A stretch of DNA of 64,000 nt from Chryseobacterium sp. ISL-80. GTDB taxonomy: Bacteria; Bacillota; Bacilli; Bacillales; Cytobacillaceae. Shown here piece after piece: positions 52,773 through 60,612 of this stretch. The translations under genes and the position numbers were made by a program. Positions within the stretch are counted from its first letter, which is position 1, and each line of letters starts with the position of its first letter. The notes under the pieces are model-generated. The model worked only from the letters and a program-made list of their open reading frames with translations, ran no database searches and was not told the DNA's origin. Location of the stretch: NCBI GenBank assembly GCA_018613055.1, contig JAGGQZ010000009.1, forward strand, positions 335,539 to 399,538, written 5' to 3'.

Positions 52773-53006
52773 GTGATTACTCTTATATTAGCAACCATAG
52801 TCTTCTATTATTTATTGAGGACTGGAGATCTGTTCAGACTGATCAAGATGACAAGGAAGCTGATTGTTGATCTTATGTACTCTTTCAAAAAGCAGAAGCA
52901 AGATTCAATACAAAAGGCATCTCCTGCTGAAACCCTGAAACTTCGTTATGTCAAAGGCGAAATTTCTCAAAGTGAATATGAAATGATTTCTAAAAACCTA
53001 TTCTAA
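52773..53006 (+). CDS. SHOCT-domain membrane protein (array 1, gene 6)
   Basis: A 77-residue protein: membrane helix (about 2-19, FYYLLRTGDLFRL), basic middle and a SHOCT domain (about 50-77, ETLKLRYVKGEISQSEYEMI). Start GTG 52773, 8 bases after GAGG; a GTG at 52764 overlaps that site. Its counterpart in array 2 survives only as a fragment after 59805. A bidirectional terminator follows. Confidence 0.8.
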   Translation: MITLILATIVFYYLLRTGDLFRLIKMTRKLIVDLMYSFKKQKQDSIQKASPAETLKLRYVKGEISQSEYEMISKNLF

Positions 53007-53036
53007 AAGAAAGCTGCCAAACGGCAGCTTTCTTTT
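53005..53036. terminator. Bidirectional terminator after array 1
   Basis: Fourteen-base-pair stem AAAAGAAAGCTGCC/GGCAGCTTTCTTTT with a 4-base loop, flanked by A- and T-runs. Confidence 0.9.
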
Positions 53037-53057
53037 CATCAGTTTTAATGACTGTTT

Positions 53058-53423
53058 TTAGAAAAGCGAAACAAATCCCCAACCTGCTGTTGCAAACAGA
53101 GTGATGAGTCCTAGTGTCAGGCCAATTAGTTGTCGGTTTCCCTTTTTCTGTTGATTTAAATATTCTTTGTAATCGATCTCCCCGCTAGCAAACTTGAGTC
53201 CGATTTCATCTGGCTCAATTCGGTACAGATTACCACCCTTATCAGCCAGTACGATTTTTGAAATCACTCCGTGGTTCTCAGCTGGAAAGGGTTGGCCTGC
53301 TTCAATGGCAAATCTGCCTTCCCCGATCAATTCAATATGCAACGGGCGATATATTGTGAACTGAACGATTTGTTCCGCGATATGGTATGATATTTGGTCG
53401 ATATTATGATGAGAAACACACAT
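53058..53423 (-). CDS. Membrane protein of unknown function with an internal SHOCT-like motif
   Basis: A 121-residue protein: soluble N-terminal part with beta strands (IHELIGEGRFAIEAGQPFPAENHG-type), then LKFASGEIDYKEYLNQQKK (about 77-95), which resembles a SHOCT hairpin, and one membrane helix at the C-terminus (about 100-119). Orientation is inverse to its SHOCT neighbours, which have the helix first. The ATG at 53423 follows GAGGTG by 8 bases. No family recognised. Confidence 0.65.
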   Translation of the reverse strand: MCVSHHNIDQISYHIAEQIVQFTIYRPLHIELIGEGRFAIEAGQPFPAENHGVISKIVLADKGGNLYRIEPDEIGLKFASGEIDYKEYLNQQKKGNRQLIGLTLGLITLFATAGWGFVSLF

Positions 53424-53550
53424 TTTTTTCACCTCACTAAAATTATATTATAAAGGTTCAAAAAAGGAACTAGAAATATCTTTATTCATTCTTTGTGCAC
53501 AGTTTGCCAGTATAATGGTCACTAATCCGTAATCAGAGAGGATGGTTTCA

Positions 53551-54171
53551 TTGAATCAGGAATTAAATGAGAAAATAAAAAAAAGATACAACCGAGTTTC
53601 AAAAATTTATGACACAATGGATAAGATGATTCGTGAAGATTGGAGGAGGGACCTACTGGCTGGCGCTTATGGTGATGTACTGGAAGCAGGGGTAGGGACT
53701 GGGGCGAATCTATCTTATTATCCGAGTAGTATTAAATCCCTGATTGGAGTGGATTTCAGCAGCGATATGTTAAAGTATGCAAAACAGAAAGCTTCTCAGC
53801 TTAATGCGCCTTATAAAATGGAACTAATAGAGGGAGACATCCAGGAACTGCCCTTTCCGGACAACAGCTTTGATACGGTAGTATCTACCTGTGTGTTTTG
53901 CTCTGTACCAGACCCGGTTGTGGGTCTAGGAGAACTGAGAAGAGTTTGCAAATCGGACGGACAGATTCTCATGCTTGAGCATATGAGAAGCGAAAACCAG
54001 GCGGCAGGACTTGTAATGGATTTACTGAATCCAGTAACAGTGCGAATGTGGGGAGCAAATATAAACCGGGAGACAATGGCAAACATTAAATCAGCAGGAT
54101 TGTCAGTTGTTGGCGAAGAAAGACTAATGGGGTCAATAATGAGAAGACTGTTACTTTCTCCAAATAAATAG
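53551..54171 (+). CDS. Class I SAM-dependent methyltransferase (UbiE-like)
   Basis: A 206-residue enzyme with motif I VLEAGVGTGANLSYYP (about 39-54), acidic GVDFSSDML, and post motif LPFPDNSFDTVVSTCVFCSVPDP, the pattern of UbiE/phospholipid N-methyltransferases. It resembles proteins that methylate phospholipids or quinones. TTG at 53551 (9 bases after AGAGAGG) is preferred to the ATG at 53542. Substrate unknown. Terminator follows. Confidence 0.88.
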   Translation: MNQELNEKIKKRYNRVSKIYDTMDKMIREDWRRDLLAGAYGDVLEAGVGTGANLSYYPSSIKSLIGVDFSSDMLKYAKQKASQLNAPYKMELIEGDIQELPFPDNSFDTVVSTCVFCSVPDPVVGLGELRRVCKSDGQILMLEHMRSENQAAGLVMDLLNPVTVRMWGANINRETMANIKSAGLSVVGEERLMGSIMRRLLLSPNK

Positions 54172-54182
54172 ATCTATGTAAC

Positions 54183-54213
54183 AAAAAACGGTTCAAGAAC
54201 AGAACCGTTTTTT
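54183..54213 (+). terminator. Intrinsic terminator
   Basis: AAAAAACGGTTC/GAACCGTTTTTT, 12-bp stem with a 7-base loop and seven T residues. Confidence 0.9.
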
Positions 54214-54426
54214 TGTTTGGTGTTTCTAATTTTTTTCGACTTATTCTCAATTGACTATTTGTGTTAGGAAAGCGAAATTCACCAATAAATAGGATATGCC
54301 ATTCCTGCTAAAAGGTAAGCATAGTATAGAACATGACAGTAGAATTGTCATTTCTGTGTCTGTCGAGGTTGAATCTGAAGTATTATTCCTTTTAATATAC
54401 GTTAGTGTTTCAGCGTGGACCTACAA

Positions 54427-54708
54427 TCAAATTTTCTTAAGGCGGATTTTGTTGTTGGAGTTCACTTCCATTTCCAGGAGATTTTCTCCTTCCCAGTTTA
54501 GCAGTTTACGTAGTTCACAGGGTATCGTTAAGTTACCATTATATAGTGTTGCCTGATTTAAGTATTTATCTTCGTGGTCTTTCTCAATCACGATAGTGTC
54601 TTTTTCGTTATAAATATAAAGCACGTGACCATCTTCAATTCCGAGTTCTTGTGTCACTTTCTTCGGTATGATGATTTGGCCATTATTATAAAGTTTCCTG
54701 ATTAGCAT
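54427..54708 (-). CDS. AbrB/SpoVT-family DNA-binding protein
   Basis: A 93-residue protein with two AbrB-type swapped-hairpin units in tandem: YNNGQIIIPKKVTQELGIEDGHVLYI and YNGNLTIPCELRKLLNWEGENLLEM. Such transition-state or MazE-like regulators bind AT-rich DNA as dimers. No toxin gene lies beside it, so an antitoxin role is not supported. GAGTGAGAAG precedes the ATG at 54708. Target genes unknown. Confidence 0.85.
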   Translation of the reverse strand: MLIRKLYNNGQIIIPKKVTQELGIEDGHVLYIYNEKDTIVIEKDHEDKYLNQATLYNGNLTIPCELRKLLNWEGENLLEMEVNSNNKIRLKKI

Positions 54709-55101
54709 AACTTCTCACTCCAATTAAGGATTTCCACTCTGTGATTTTTACAAAGTTTTATTAACCTATGGTATCGAATAAATGAGAAGAAAGTATGCAG
54801 GAAGTTGATGCATATAAAAAATTCCGGTATTTATTAAGGAAAGTTTATTTAAAGTTGAGAAGAATGATTAAATATCCATAGTTATTGCACAAAGATCCTC
54901 TAACATGTAGGTGGTTACTTCTTAACCCCCTCGAAGAAACGGTCCGCATACAGCCGTTTCTTCATTTATAATCAGCTAGCAATATTCTATATTTCCAGCT
55001 AATGCCGATTAAGGGAAAAACAATGTTCTTTGTTCCCCTCCATACAAAATCCATAAATACAAGGTATGATGACAGAGAATGACATAGAAGAGGTGAAATA
55101 G
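54709..55101. other. About 390-base intergenic region upstream of lgt
   Basis: No gene recognised. A hairpin at 54933-54963 (GAAGAAACGG/CCGTTTCTTC) with T-rich 3' side could be a terminator or an attenuator. A -10-like TATGAT lies near 55063. Confidence 0.5.
54933..54963 (+). terminator. Hairpin upstream of lgt
   Basis: Ten-base-pair stem GAAGAAACGG/CCGTTTCTTC with an 11-base loop, followed by ATTTAT. Confidence 0.55.
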
Positions 55102-55923
55102 ATGGGAAACTTTGAACCAATTAATCGAATAGCATTGGAATTAGGCCCTATCACTATTTATTGGTACGGCATAATTATCGGCTTTGGGATTTTCTTAGGA
55201 TGGTTACTCGCTACAAAAGAAGCAAAAAGAAGAGGGTTGCAACAGGATGTCTTTTCAGATTTGCTTCTTTGGGCGATTCCAATTTCTCTCCTTAGTGCTC
55301 GGTTATATTACGTATTATTCAAACTAGATTACTATTTGGATAATCCAGGACAGATTCTAGCAATCTGGGAAGGCGGCATCGCCATCCATGGAGGATTGAT
55401 CGGTGCGGTAGCAACCTCGATAGTGTATGCACGAAAAAAAGAAATTTCTTTCTGGCAGCTCGCTGACATAGCTGCTCCTAGTATTATTCTCGGGCAGGCC
55501 ATTGGTCGATGGGGAAACTTCATGAACCAGGAAGCGCATGGAACAGAGGTGACAAGAACCTTTCTTGAAGATTTAATGCTTCCAGACTGGATTATTAACC
55601 AGATGTATATAGATGGAGCGTATTACCACCCAACCTTTTTGTATGAATCTTTATGGAATCTTTCAGGTTTTTTTGTACTCCTTGCCATCAGAAAGTTCGG
55701 AGTCAAGCGGGGAGAAGTTTTCCTTTCTTATCTCATTTGGTATTCAGTAGGCAGGTTTTTTGTGGAGGGATTGAGGACAGACAGTCTAATGGTAACTGAT
55801 GAACTAAGAATTGCACAGGTCATTTCCCTGGCTTTAATTGGTCTTTCTTTGTTCCTCATCTGGTATCTAAGGCAAAAGCGATTGGCAAACCGGTTTTACA
55901 AAGAAGGTATGAATGACAAATAA
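55102..55923 (+). CDS. lgt: Prolipoprotein diacylglyceryl transferase
   Basis: A 273-residue polytopic protein that adds diacylglycerol to the lipobox Cys of prolipoproteins. It begins with the family pattern [19 protein letters not shown], and carries the catalytic signature [13 protein letters not shown] (about 136-148) and the HGGLIGA motif (His about 94). GAGGTG precedes the ATG. The usual hprK neighbour is absent, so this is probably a second lgt serving the many copper-island lipoproteins here (inference). Terminator follows. Confidence 0.95.
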   Translation: MGNFEPINRIALELGPITIYWYGIIIGFGIFLGWLLATKEAKRRGLQQDVFSDLLLWAIPISLLSARLYYVLFKLDYYLDNPGQILAIWEGGIAIHGGLIGAVATSIVYARKKEISFWQLADIAAPSIILGQAIGRWGNFMNQEAHGTEVTRTFLEDLMLPDWIINQMYIDGAYYHPTFLYESLWNLSGFFVLLAIRKFGVKRGEVFLSYLIWYSVGRFFVEGLRTDSLMVTDELRIAQVISLALIGLSLFLIWYLRQKRLANRFYKEGMNDK

Positions 55924-55934
55924 CTTTCCCATTT

Positions 55935-55968
55935 AACCTCGGACCTTCTAAGAAGATCCGAGGTTTTG
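55935..55968 (+). terminator. Intrinsic terminator of lgt
   Basis: AACCTCGGA/TCCGAGGTT with a 13-base loop, followed by TTG. Confidence 0.75.
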
Positions 55969-56067
55969 TATATTGTTATTTATTCTTTTTATACTGTCAG
56001 CCTATTAAAAGGTAATTTACCAAGGGAATGTAGACTTCCGTTCGATATCATTTCAAATTAGCTGAAT

Positions 56068-56412
56068 TCAATTCACTAACATTACTTTTTTAGCTTTGAT
56101 TACTCGATATCCTAGTTGTTCCGCGAACTTAACCATCAATTTATTATGATAATCCAGGGTCTCATCCTCTATTTGGGCACTTTTCCAACTATCCTCCAAA
56201 AGAAATTCATCATTTAGCATAATCTCCAATTCCTCATGAATTGAACGACTTTTTATAATTTCTAGCTGCTCAAACCCACAGTTTTTAATTAAGGGAATCC
56301 ATTCCAACTCAGTTGGCAATAATGAACAGCCATAAAAACTTTTAATGATTAATTCATCGGTTTCATTTATATTGCTTACCTTGTTAATTTTGGGAAGCTT
56401 ACGATTTTCCTA
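56068..56412 (-). pseudogene. C-terminal relic of a SAM-dependent methyltransferase-like gene
   Basis: The frame is open from a TAG near 56412 and ends at 56068, but contains no start with a ribosome site; only a TTG at 56319 could start it. It reads ...ETDELIIKSFYG, then LPTELEWIPLIKNCGFEQLEIIKSRS, then a helical tail ending KKVMLVN. The GFEQLEII type strand is common near the end of methyltransferases. The N-terminal SAM-binding half is absent, so I treat it as a broken gene. Confidence 0.55.
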
Positions 56413-56463
56413 CCCTCGATTTTAGGTTAGCGGGAGAATGATCTCTTTACACAACATCTGAAA

Positions 56464-56498
56464 AAGGCACAGTAACCCTTGAGATTAACTGCGCCTTA
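56464..56498 (-). terminator. Terminator of the second multicopper oxidase
   Basis: Imperfect stem AAGGCACAGTAA/TTAACTGCGCCTT read on the minus strand with T-rich downstream sequence. Confidence 0.65.
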
Positions 56499-56512
56499 TT
56501 CAAGACCGAATT

Positions 56513-57976
56513 TTATTCCACTTTAAATTGGCCCATCATACCTGCATCTTCATGTTCAAGGATATGACAGTGGTACATGAAGATTCCAGGATACTTGAAA
56601 GTAGCAATCGCCCTGACCTTCTCCCCTGGATACACTAGGATAGTGTCCTTCCAGCCGGATTCATTTGCTGGAGGCTGTTTGCCGTCTCGGTCAAGAATTT
56701 GGAATTGTACTCCATGAGCATGGAATGGATGGGCCATTCCCCCCATCATCCCAGTACTTTCATTGGAGATTTCCCAGATTTCTGTAGTATTTAAGGTTAA
56801 ATATTCATCCATCCGGTCCATATCCATTTGTTTGCCATTTATATTGACATTGCTTCCCATTCCTTGGAAAATAAATTTTCTAGTTTTTACTACCTTTGAT
56901 GAATCTATTCTTTCAATTATTGCAAGTTGGTTTGGTATATTAAAGTCTTTTTGTTTTTTACCAGTTACCATAAATTTCATGAATTCAGTACCTTGATTTG
57001 TTAGTTCGATCGTACCGCCATCTTTAAACATTGAGAAATCCACTATGATTTCAGCTCTTTCCCCTGGGCTGAGCACTAGTTTTGTCATCTCAACAGGCTG
57101 TTCAAGCAACCCCCCATCGCTAGCTACTTGATAGAAGTTTTGGTTATTGCTAAAAAGCAATTCATAAATCCTGGCATTTGATCCGTTCAGCAAACGAAAG
57201 CGCATTTTGCCTCTTGGTACCTCAAGATAAGGGTTAACAGCTCCGTTAACAAGAATGGTTCCTCCCTGAAGGCCCATCATAACGTCATGCATGCCCAGTC
57301 TATATTCAAACCTTCCATTTGCGTCCAGCTTCTTATCCTGGATCACAAGCGGAATGTCGTTGACGCCATACTCATTTGGGAGGTTCAGATTATCTGAAAA
57401 ATCATCATCTACATAAAACAAACCAGCGAGTCCTTTATAAACTTGCTCTCCAGTTTTATGGAGCAAGTGCGGATGAAACCATAATGTTGAAGCAGGCTGT
57501 GTGACCGTAAACTTTGGATTCCAGGTTTCACCTGGCCTAATCCGTGAGTGAGGACCACCATCGTTTTCCCCGTCTACTTCAAGCCCGTGCCAGTGGACTG
57601 TTGTCTCTTCATTGAGGTTGTTTTTGACTTTTATCGAAACCTCATCACCCTTTCTGACTCTAATGACAGGGCCGAGATAATTTCCATTGTAACCATAAGT
57701 GTCTGTCTCTTTCCCCTTGATAAATTCTGTTTTAGCTATTTGAGCTGAAAGCTGAAACTCGGCTTTACTTGGGATCGAACTCATATTTTTAAGGAGCGGA
57801 GGAACAGGTAAAGGAGTGCCGCCGCTGAATGGAACTCCACTACTATCATTTCCATTCATCATTTCATTGTTATTAAAAATTTTATTTACTCCAACAGGAA
57901 CAAGAGAAATAGCTGCTAATCCTGCGGCTCCCTTTAAGGAATAAGAGAGAAATTTTCTTCTATTGTATTTATCCAT
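56513..57976 (-). CDS. Tat-exported multicopper oxidase (CueO/SufI-like)
   Basis: A 487-residue three-domain oxidase. Twin-arginine signal YNRRKFLSYSLKGAAG at residues 4-19, so it is exported folded with copper loaded. Copper ligands: HWHG and FHPH in domain 1, HPFHAHG in domain 3 and YHCHILEHEDAGMM at the end, the full four-copper set. Unlike the lipoprotein oxidase at 21.5 kb there is no Met-rich insertion, only a GMMGGM loop. GGAGGTAC precedes the ATG. Probably oxidises Cu(I) or organic substrates outside the cell. Confidence 0.94.
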   Translation of the reverse strand: MDKYNRRKFLSYSLKGAAGLAAISLVPVGVNKIFNNNEMMNGNDSSGVPFSGGTPLPVPPLLKNMSSIPSKAEFQLSAQIAKTEFIKGKETDTYGYNGNYLGPVIRVRKGDEVSIKVKNNLNEETTVHWHGLEVDGENDGGPHSRIRPGETWNPKFTVTQPASTLWFHPHLLHKTGEQVYKGLAGLFYVDDDFSDNLNLPNEYGVNDIPLVIQDKKLDANGRFEYRLGMHDVMMGLQGGTILVNGAVNPYLEVPRGKMRFRLLNGSNARIYELLFSNNQNFYQVASDGGLLEQPVEMTKLVLSPGERAEIIVDFSMFKDGGTIELTNQGTEFMKFMVTGKKQKDFNIPNQLAIIERIDSSKVVKTRKFIFQGMGSNVNINGKQMDMDRMDEYLTLNTTEIWEISNESTGMMGGMAHPFHAHGVQFQILDRDGKQPPANESGWKDTILVYPGEKVRAIATFKYPGIFMYHCHILEHEDAGMMGQFKVE

Positions 57977-58144
57977 TAAAGCTGTACCTCCTTATCAAAT
58001 TCCACTGAATTTTAAATCGGTGGGGGGTATTTTTGTATTTTAATATGAATATATGCAAAAAGTATGTAGAGTTAATTACTATGTATTCTGATAATTGATC
58101 ACTCCGGTTTTTCGCAGGGTAACTGTGGTGAACTGCTTTTTTGT

Positions 58145-58227
58145 TTTCTACATATTTTCTACATGATTTGCTTTTATATTTTATGCATAGAAACAAACAA
58201 CTCATCATGAAAGGAAGGAGGGATTCC
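58145..58227 (+). promoter_or_regulatory. Leader of SHOCT array 2
   Basis: Duplicate of the 51107-51178 leader (CTACATATTTTCTACATGATT, GCTTTTATATTTTATGCATAG, AAACAAACA), ending in AAGGAGGG before the ATG. Shows the duplication included the promoter. Confidence 0.55.
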
Positions 58228-58228
58228 G

Positions 58229-58454
58229 ATGTGGGGACCGGGTTTTGCATCTGCTGGCTGCGGACCGATTGTGGTTTATCGGTTTGCTGCTGGCTGGCTT
58301 CCTGAGCTACTTGCTGATGATAAACAAGAAGGGACCGGATCAGACAATTCGTTCTGATTCCAGTGAAGCGATGGAACAATTGAAAACGAGGCTTGCACAA
58401 GGGGAAATCACCCTGGAAGAGTACCAGAAAATGAAGGAAACACTCTTAAAATAA
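58229..58454 (+). pseudogene. SHOCT-domain gene disrupted by a frameshift (array 2, gene 1)
   Basis: Counterpart of 51181-51405. From the ATG at 58229 it reads MWGPGFASAGCGPI in frame, then a one-base change near 58270-58276 shifts the frame; the remainder (WFIGLLLAGFLSYLL... MEQLKTRLAQGEITLEEYQKMK) continues in the +1 frame to the stop at 58454. The span is 226 bases, not a multiple of three. Either a recent mutation or a sequencing error. Confidence 0.8.
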
Positions 58455-58528
58455 TCGCTTTACCTCCATACTTCTACATCTTTCTGATAGAGAATGAAAG
58501 TATAAAGAAATGGAAAGGAGAGAAGGAA

Positions 58529-58771
58529 ATGATGATGGGACCAGGTTACTTTGGAGGCTTTGGGATGGGAGGTGGATCACTGATGATGCTAGTTGTGTTC
58601 CTGGCAATCGGCTATCTATTATATCTTGCATTCAACCAGAACAGAGGAAACAGCCAAACGCTTAGCCGTCAGTCGATGAGCAGTGAAGCACTTGAGCTCG
58701 CCAAGGGCAAATTGGCCCGAGGTGAAATCACTGTCGAGGAATTCGAACAAATTAAAACAAACTTACTATAA
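58529..58771 (+). CDS. SHOCT-domain membrane protein (array 2, gene 2)
   Basis: An 80-residue protein with the same plan as 51480-51728: Gly/Met-rich head (MMMGPGYFGGFGMGGGSLMM), membrane helix (about 18-35), SHOCT domain (LELAKGKLARGEITVEEFEQIK). AAAGGAGAGAAGG precedes the ATG. Intact. Confidence 0.85.
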   Translation: MMMGPGYFGGFGMGGGSLMMLVVFLAIGYLLYLAFNQNRGNSQTLSRQSMSSEALELAKGKLARGEITVEEFEQIKTNLL

Positions 58772-58798
58772 AAACGTTAAATAAGGAGTGTTTTTACA

Positions 58799-59266
58799 AT
58801 GATGAAAAAGACAATCATTACCGGAGCATTGGCAGCTGCCCTGATCGCGACGGGAGGCACGGGGCTTTATATGGCATCAGCGAAGGAAAACCCTGCAGGG
58901 CCTTTCGTTTATATGAAGCAGCAAGGAATTAATTTTAGCAATATGTCCAGCATCATGGGTGAGGGCAACTTTGAAGACATGCAGAAGTTCATGGGAGAAC
59001 AGGGTGTCGATCTTGAAGAAATGAACCAGATGATGGAATCTGGGAATTTTGAGGATATGCAAAAATACATGGATGAGCAGAATATCAACTTTGGGCAGAT
59101 GAGGCCATATATGCAGGAAATGCACCCGGAATTGAGCAATCAGGATATCGAGGAAATGTATAAAGGCATGCATGGGACGGAGGAGCGGCCAATAGCCGGA
59201 ATTTCCAGGGCATGGGAACTACAGGACTATAAACATACAGGCCGGTCTGATCCGGCCTCCAATTAA
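58799..59266 (+). CDS. Secreted Met-rich protein, C-terminus frameshifted (array 2, gene 3)
   Basis: A 155-residue paralogue of 51775-52209 with the same signal peptide and Met-rich 20-residue repeats (NFEDMQKFMGEQGVDLEEMN, MMESGNFEDMQKYMDEQN). After MYKGMHGT the frame is shifted: the expected ending GGAANSRNFQGMGTTGL is present in another frame (59178-59231) but the actual frame runs on as EERPIAGISRAWELQ... to 59266. A one-base deletion near 59177 accounts for it. The repeats are intact, so the protein may still function. TAAGGAG precedes the ATG. Confidence 0.78.
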   Translation: MMKKTIITGALAAALIATGGTGLYMASAKENPAGPFVYMKQQGINFSNMSSIMGEGNFEDMQKFMGEQGVDLEEMNQMMESGNFEDMQKYMDEQNINFGQMRPYMQEMHPELSNQDIEEMYKGMHGTEERPIAGISRAWELQDYKHTGRSDPASN

Positions 59267-59293
59267 AAAATTTGAGGGAGGAGGAATGGAACG

Positions 59294-59479
59294 ATGTTTG
59301 CGCTATTGCTCCTGGCAATCGGTTTTTACCTGTACAAGACAGGCGATTTGCAAAAATTCTTTGGAAAATCGGATTCGCAGTATACAGGAGATGATCAAGC
59401 AAGAAAGATTATTGATCTAAGGTATGCTGCCGGAAAAATTTCTGAAGAAGAGTATGCTAAACTGAAAAACCTAATTTAA
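59294..59479 (+). CDS. SHOCT-domain membrane protein (array 2, gene 4)
   Basis: A 61-residue protein, paralogue of 52269-52454: N-terminal helix ending YLYKTGDLQKFF and SHOCT domain (RKIIDLRYAAGKISEEEYAKLKNLI). GGGAGGAGGAATGG precedes the ATG. Intact. Confidence 0.85.
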   Translation: MFALLLLAIGFYLYKTGDLQKFFGKSDSQYTGDDQARKIIDLRYAAGKISEEEYAKLKNLI

Positions 59480-59504
59480 TAATAGTAGGAAGGAGTAGAT
59501 GATC

Positions 59505-59789
59505 ATGATGGGCGGACATATGGGTTCTTTTGTAAATGGTTATGGGTTCAATGGTCATTCCGGCTACAGTCAGTTTGGAATGATGCCATATTTCAACTTC
59601 ACGACACTGATTTTCCTTTCGCTGATTGCAGTTGGAGTCTATCTTTTTTTCAAAAACCGGACAGCCACCAATCCAAATCCGGGGAATACCCAGGCAATTG
59701 AAGCGGAAGAAATGGCAAAGCTGAGATACGCCAGAGGGGAAATCACCTTTGAGGAATTCCAGCAAATATTGAGAACCATCCGATCCTGA
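59505..59789 (+). CDS. SHOCT-domain membrane protein (array 2, gene 5)
   Basis: A 94-residue protein, paralogue of 52474-52758, with a Gly/Met head (MMGGHMGSFVNGYGFNG), helix (about 34-51) and SHOCT domain (EEMAKLRYARGEITFEEFQQIL). The ATG at 59505 gives 9-base spacing to GGAAGGAG and matches the paralogue; an ATG at 59499 is too close. Confidence 0.82.
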   Translation: MMGGHMGSFVNGYGFNGHSGYSQFGMMPYFNFTTLIFLSLIAVGVYLFFKNRTATNPNPGNTQAIEAEEMAKLRYARGEITFEEFQQILRTIRS

Positions 59790-59804
59790 TAGAGACGATA
59801 TGAA

Positions 59805-59851
59805 GCGATAAACCTTGTATTAATGGCCATAATACTTGTTATATTTCAAGA
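59805..59851 (+). pseudogene. Remnant of SHOCT gene 6
   Basis: GCGATAAACCTTGTATTAATGGCCATAATA-type sequence lines up with the start of 52773-53006 (GTG ATT ACT CTT ATA TTA GCA ACC ATA) but has no start codon and breaks off after about 45 bases. Marks the right limit of the duplicated array. Confidence 0.6.
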
Positions 59852-59906
59852 GGTAGAATGATTGTCAGAAAGAATGGATTCTCCTGATAAATAGTCTTTT
59901 CAAAAT

Positions 59907-59936
59907 AAAAAACGGTTTAAATCTGAACCGTTTTTT
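59907..59936. terminator. Bidirectional terminator
   Basis: AAAAAACGGTT/AACCGTTTTTT stem between the array 2 remnant and the oxidase pseudogene; almost the same sequence as the terminator at 54183. Confidence 0.85.
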
Positions 59937-59949
59937 TGTATGGTGAGTT

Positions 59950-60430
59950 TTATTCTGGCTTCTTTCCTGCGCTGTCATCCGGTGTAAAGGATGGATTGAA
60001 TCCTTCATATTTAAAAGATTGATCATTCCTGAAGAAGCATGGTGAAGGTCGTGGCAGTGGAACAGCCAGTTTCCGGGATTGTCGGCTGCAAATGCTACTA
60101 CATATTCATCACCCGGTTTAAGATTGAATGTATCCTTGATAATCGGCGAAGCCTCCACTGGTTTTTCATTTTTGCTTAATACCTGGAAAAAATGGCCGTG
60201 CAGGTACATTGGATGGTCATTCATCAATGAGTTGTTGACTAGTTTAACCAGTACTTTATCGCATTTTTTCACGTTGATGTTGTCAGTAATAGGGAATGAT
60301 TTGCCGTTGAGGGTAAAAACCATTCCCTCAGTGTTCAAATCCATGGTGTACTCAAGGTCGTACTTCTGGTAGTGTGAACTTGCTTTTTGCTTCGGTTCCG
60401 TACACCGGAAGATTTCCTGCTGGTCTGATT
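59950..60430 (-). pseudogene. Multicopper oxidase pseudogene (C-terminal domain)
   Basis: Minus-strand homologue of the last about 160 residues of the lipoprotein oxidase at 21480-23096. The central part reads MDLNTEGMVFTLNGKSFPITDNINV and keeps HPMYLHG and HCHDLHHASSG. The upstream end is out of frame (NLPVYGTEAKSKFTLP against the parental NLPEF...KGKFSL), and after INLL near 60016 another frameshift moves the true ending FNPSFTPDDSAGKKPE to a different frame. Domains 1 and 2 and the signal are gone. Confidence 0.85.
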
Positions 60431-60554
60431 TAGTAACGAAACTAAAACTAAAATGGTTAGTGATTTATGACATAGAAAAAGTGGTTGATGGCATCGTCTT
60501 AAAACACTACTTAATAACGAATAATTAAGTAATCAACTTTCAATTCTACGATTA

Positions 60555-60580
60555 ACTTTATACCCATACGGGATTAGTTA
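60555..60580 (+). promoter_or_regulatory. CsoR-like operator upstream of the last SHOCT gene
   Basis: TTATACCC-ATAC-GGGATTAG: a C-tract/G-tract pseudo-palindrome (CCC-N4-GGG core at 60563-60572) resembling the operators upstream of csoR and copA, 20 bases before the GGAAAGGAG ribosome site of the SHOCT gene. Confidence 0.5.
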
Positions 60581-60612
60581 GAGTAGATCAGGAAAGGAGT
60601 GTAGTGTAGTTT

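Noticed and set aside
54296..54556. 86-codon plus-strand frame opposite the AbrB-like gene
   Set aside because: Largely antisense to the AbrB-like coding region and without a ribosome site.
54427..54708. MazE-type antitoxin of a toxin-antitoxin pair
   Set aside because: No toxin-like gene lies on either side; the tandem AbrB domains fit a stand-alone regulator better.
58013..58045. CsoR operator before the second multicopper oxidase
   Set aside because: A G-tract (GTGGGGGGTA) is present near 58020 but there is no matching inverted half, so I did not count it with the other operators.
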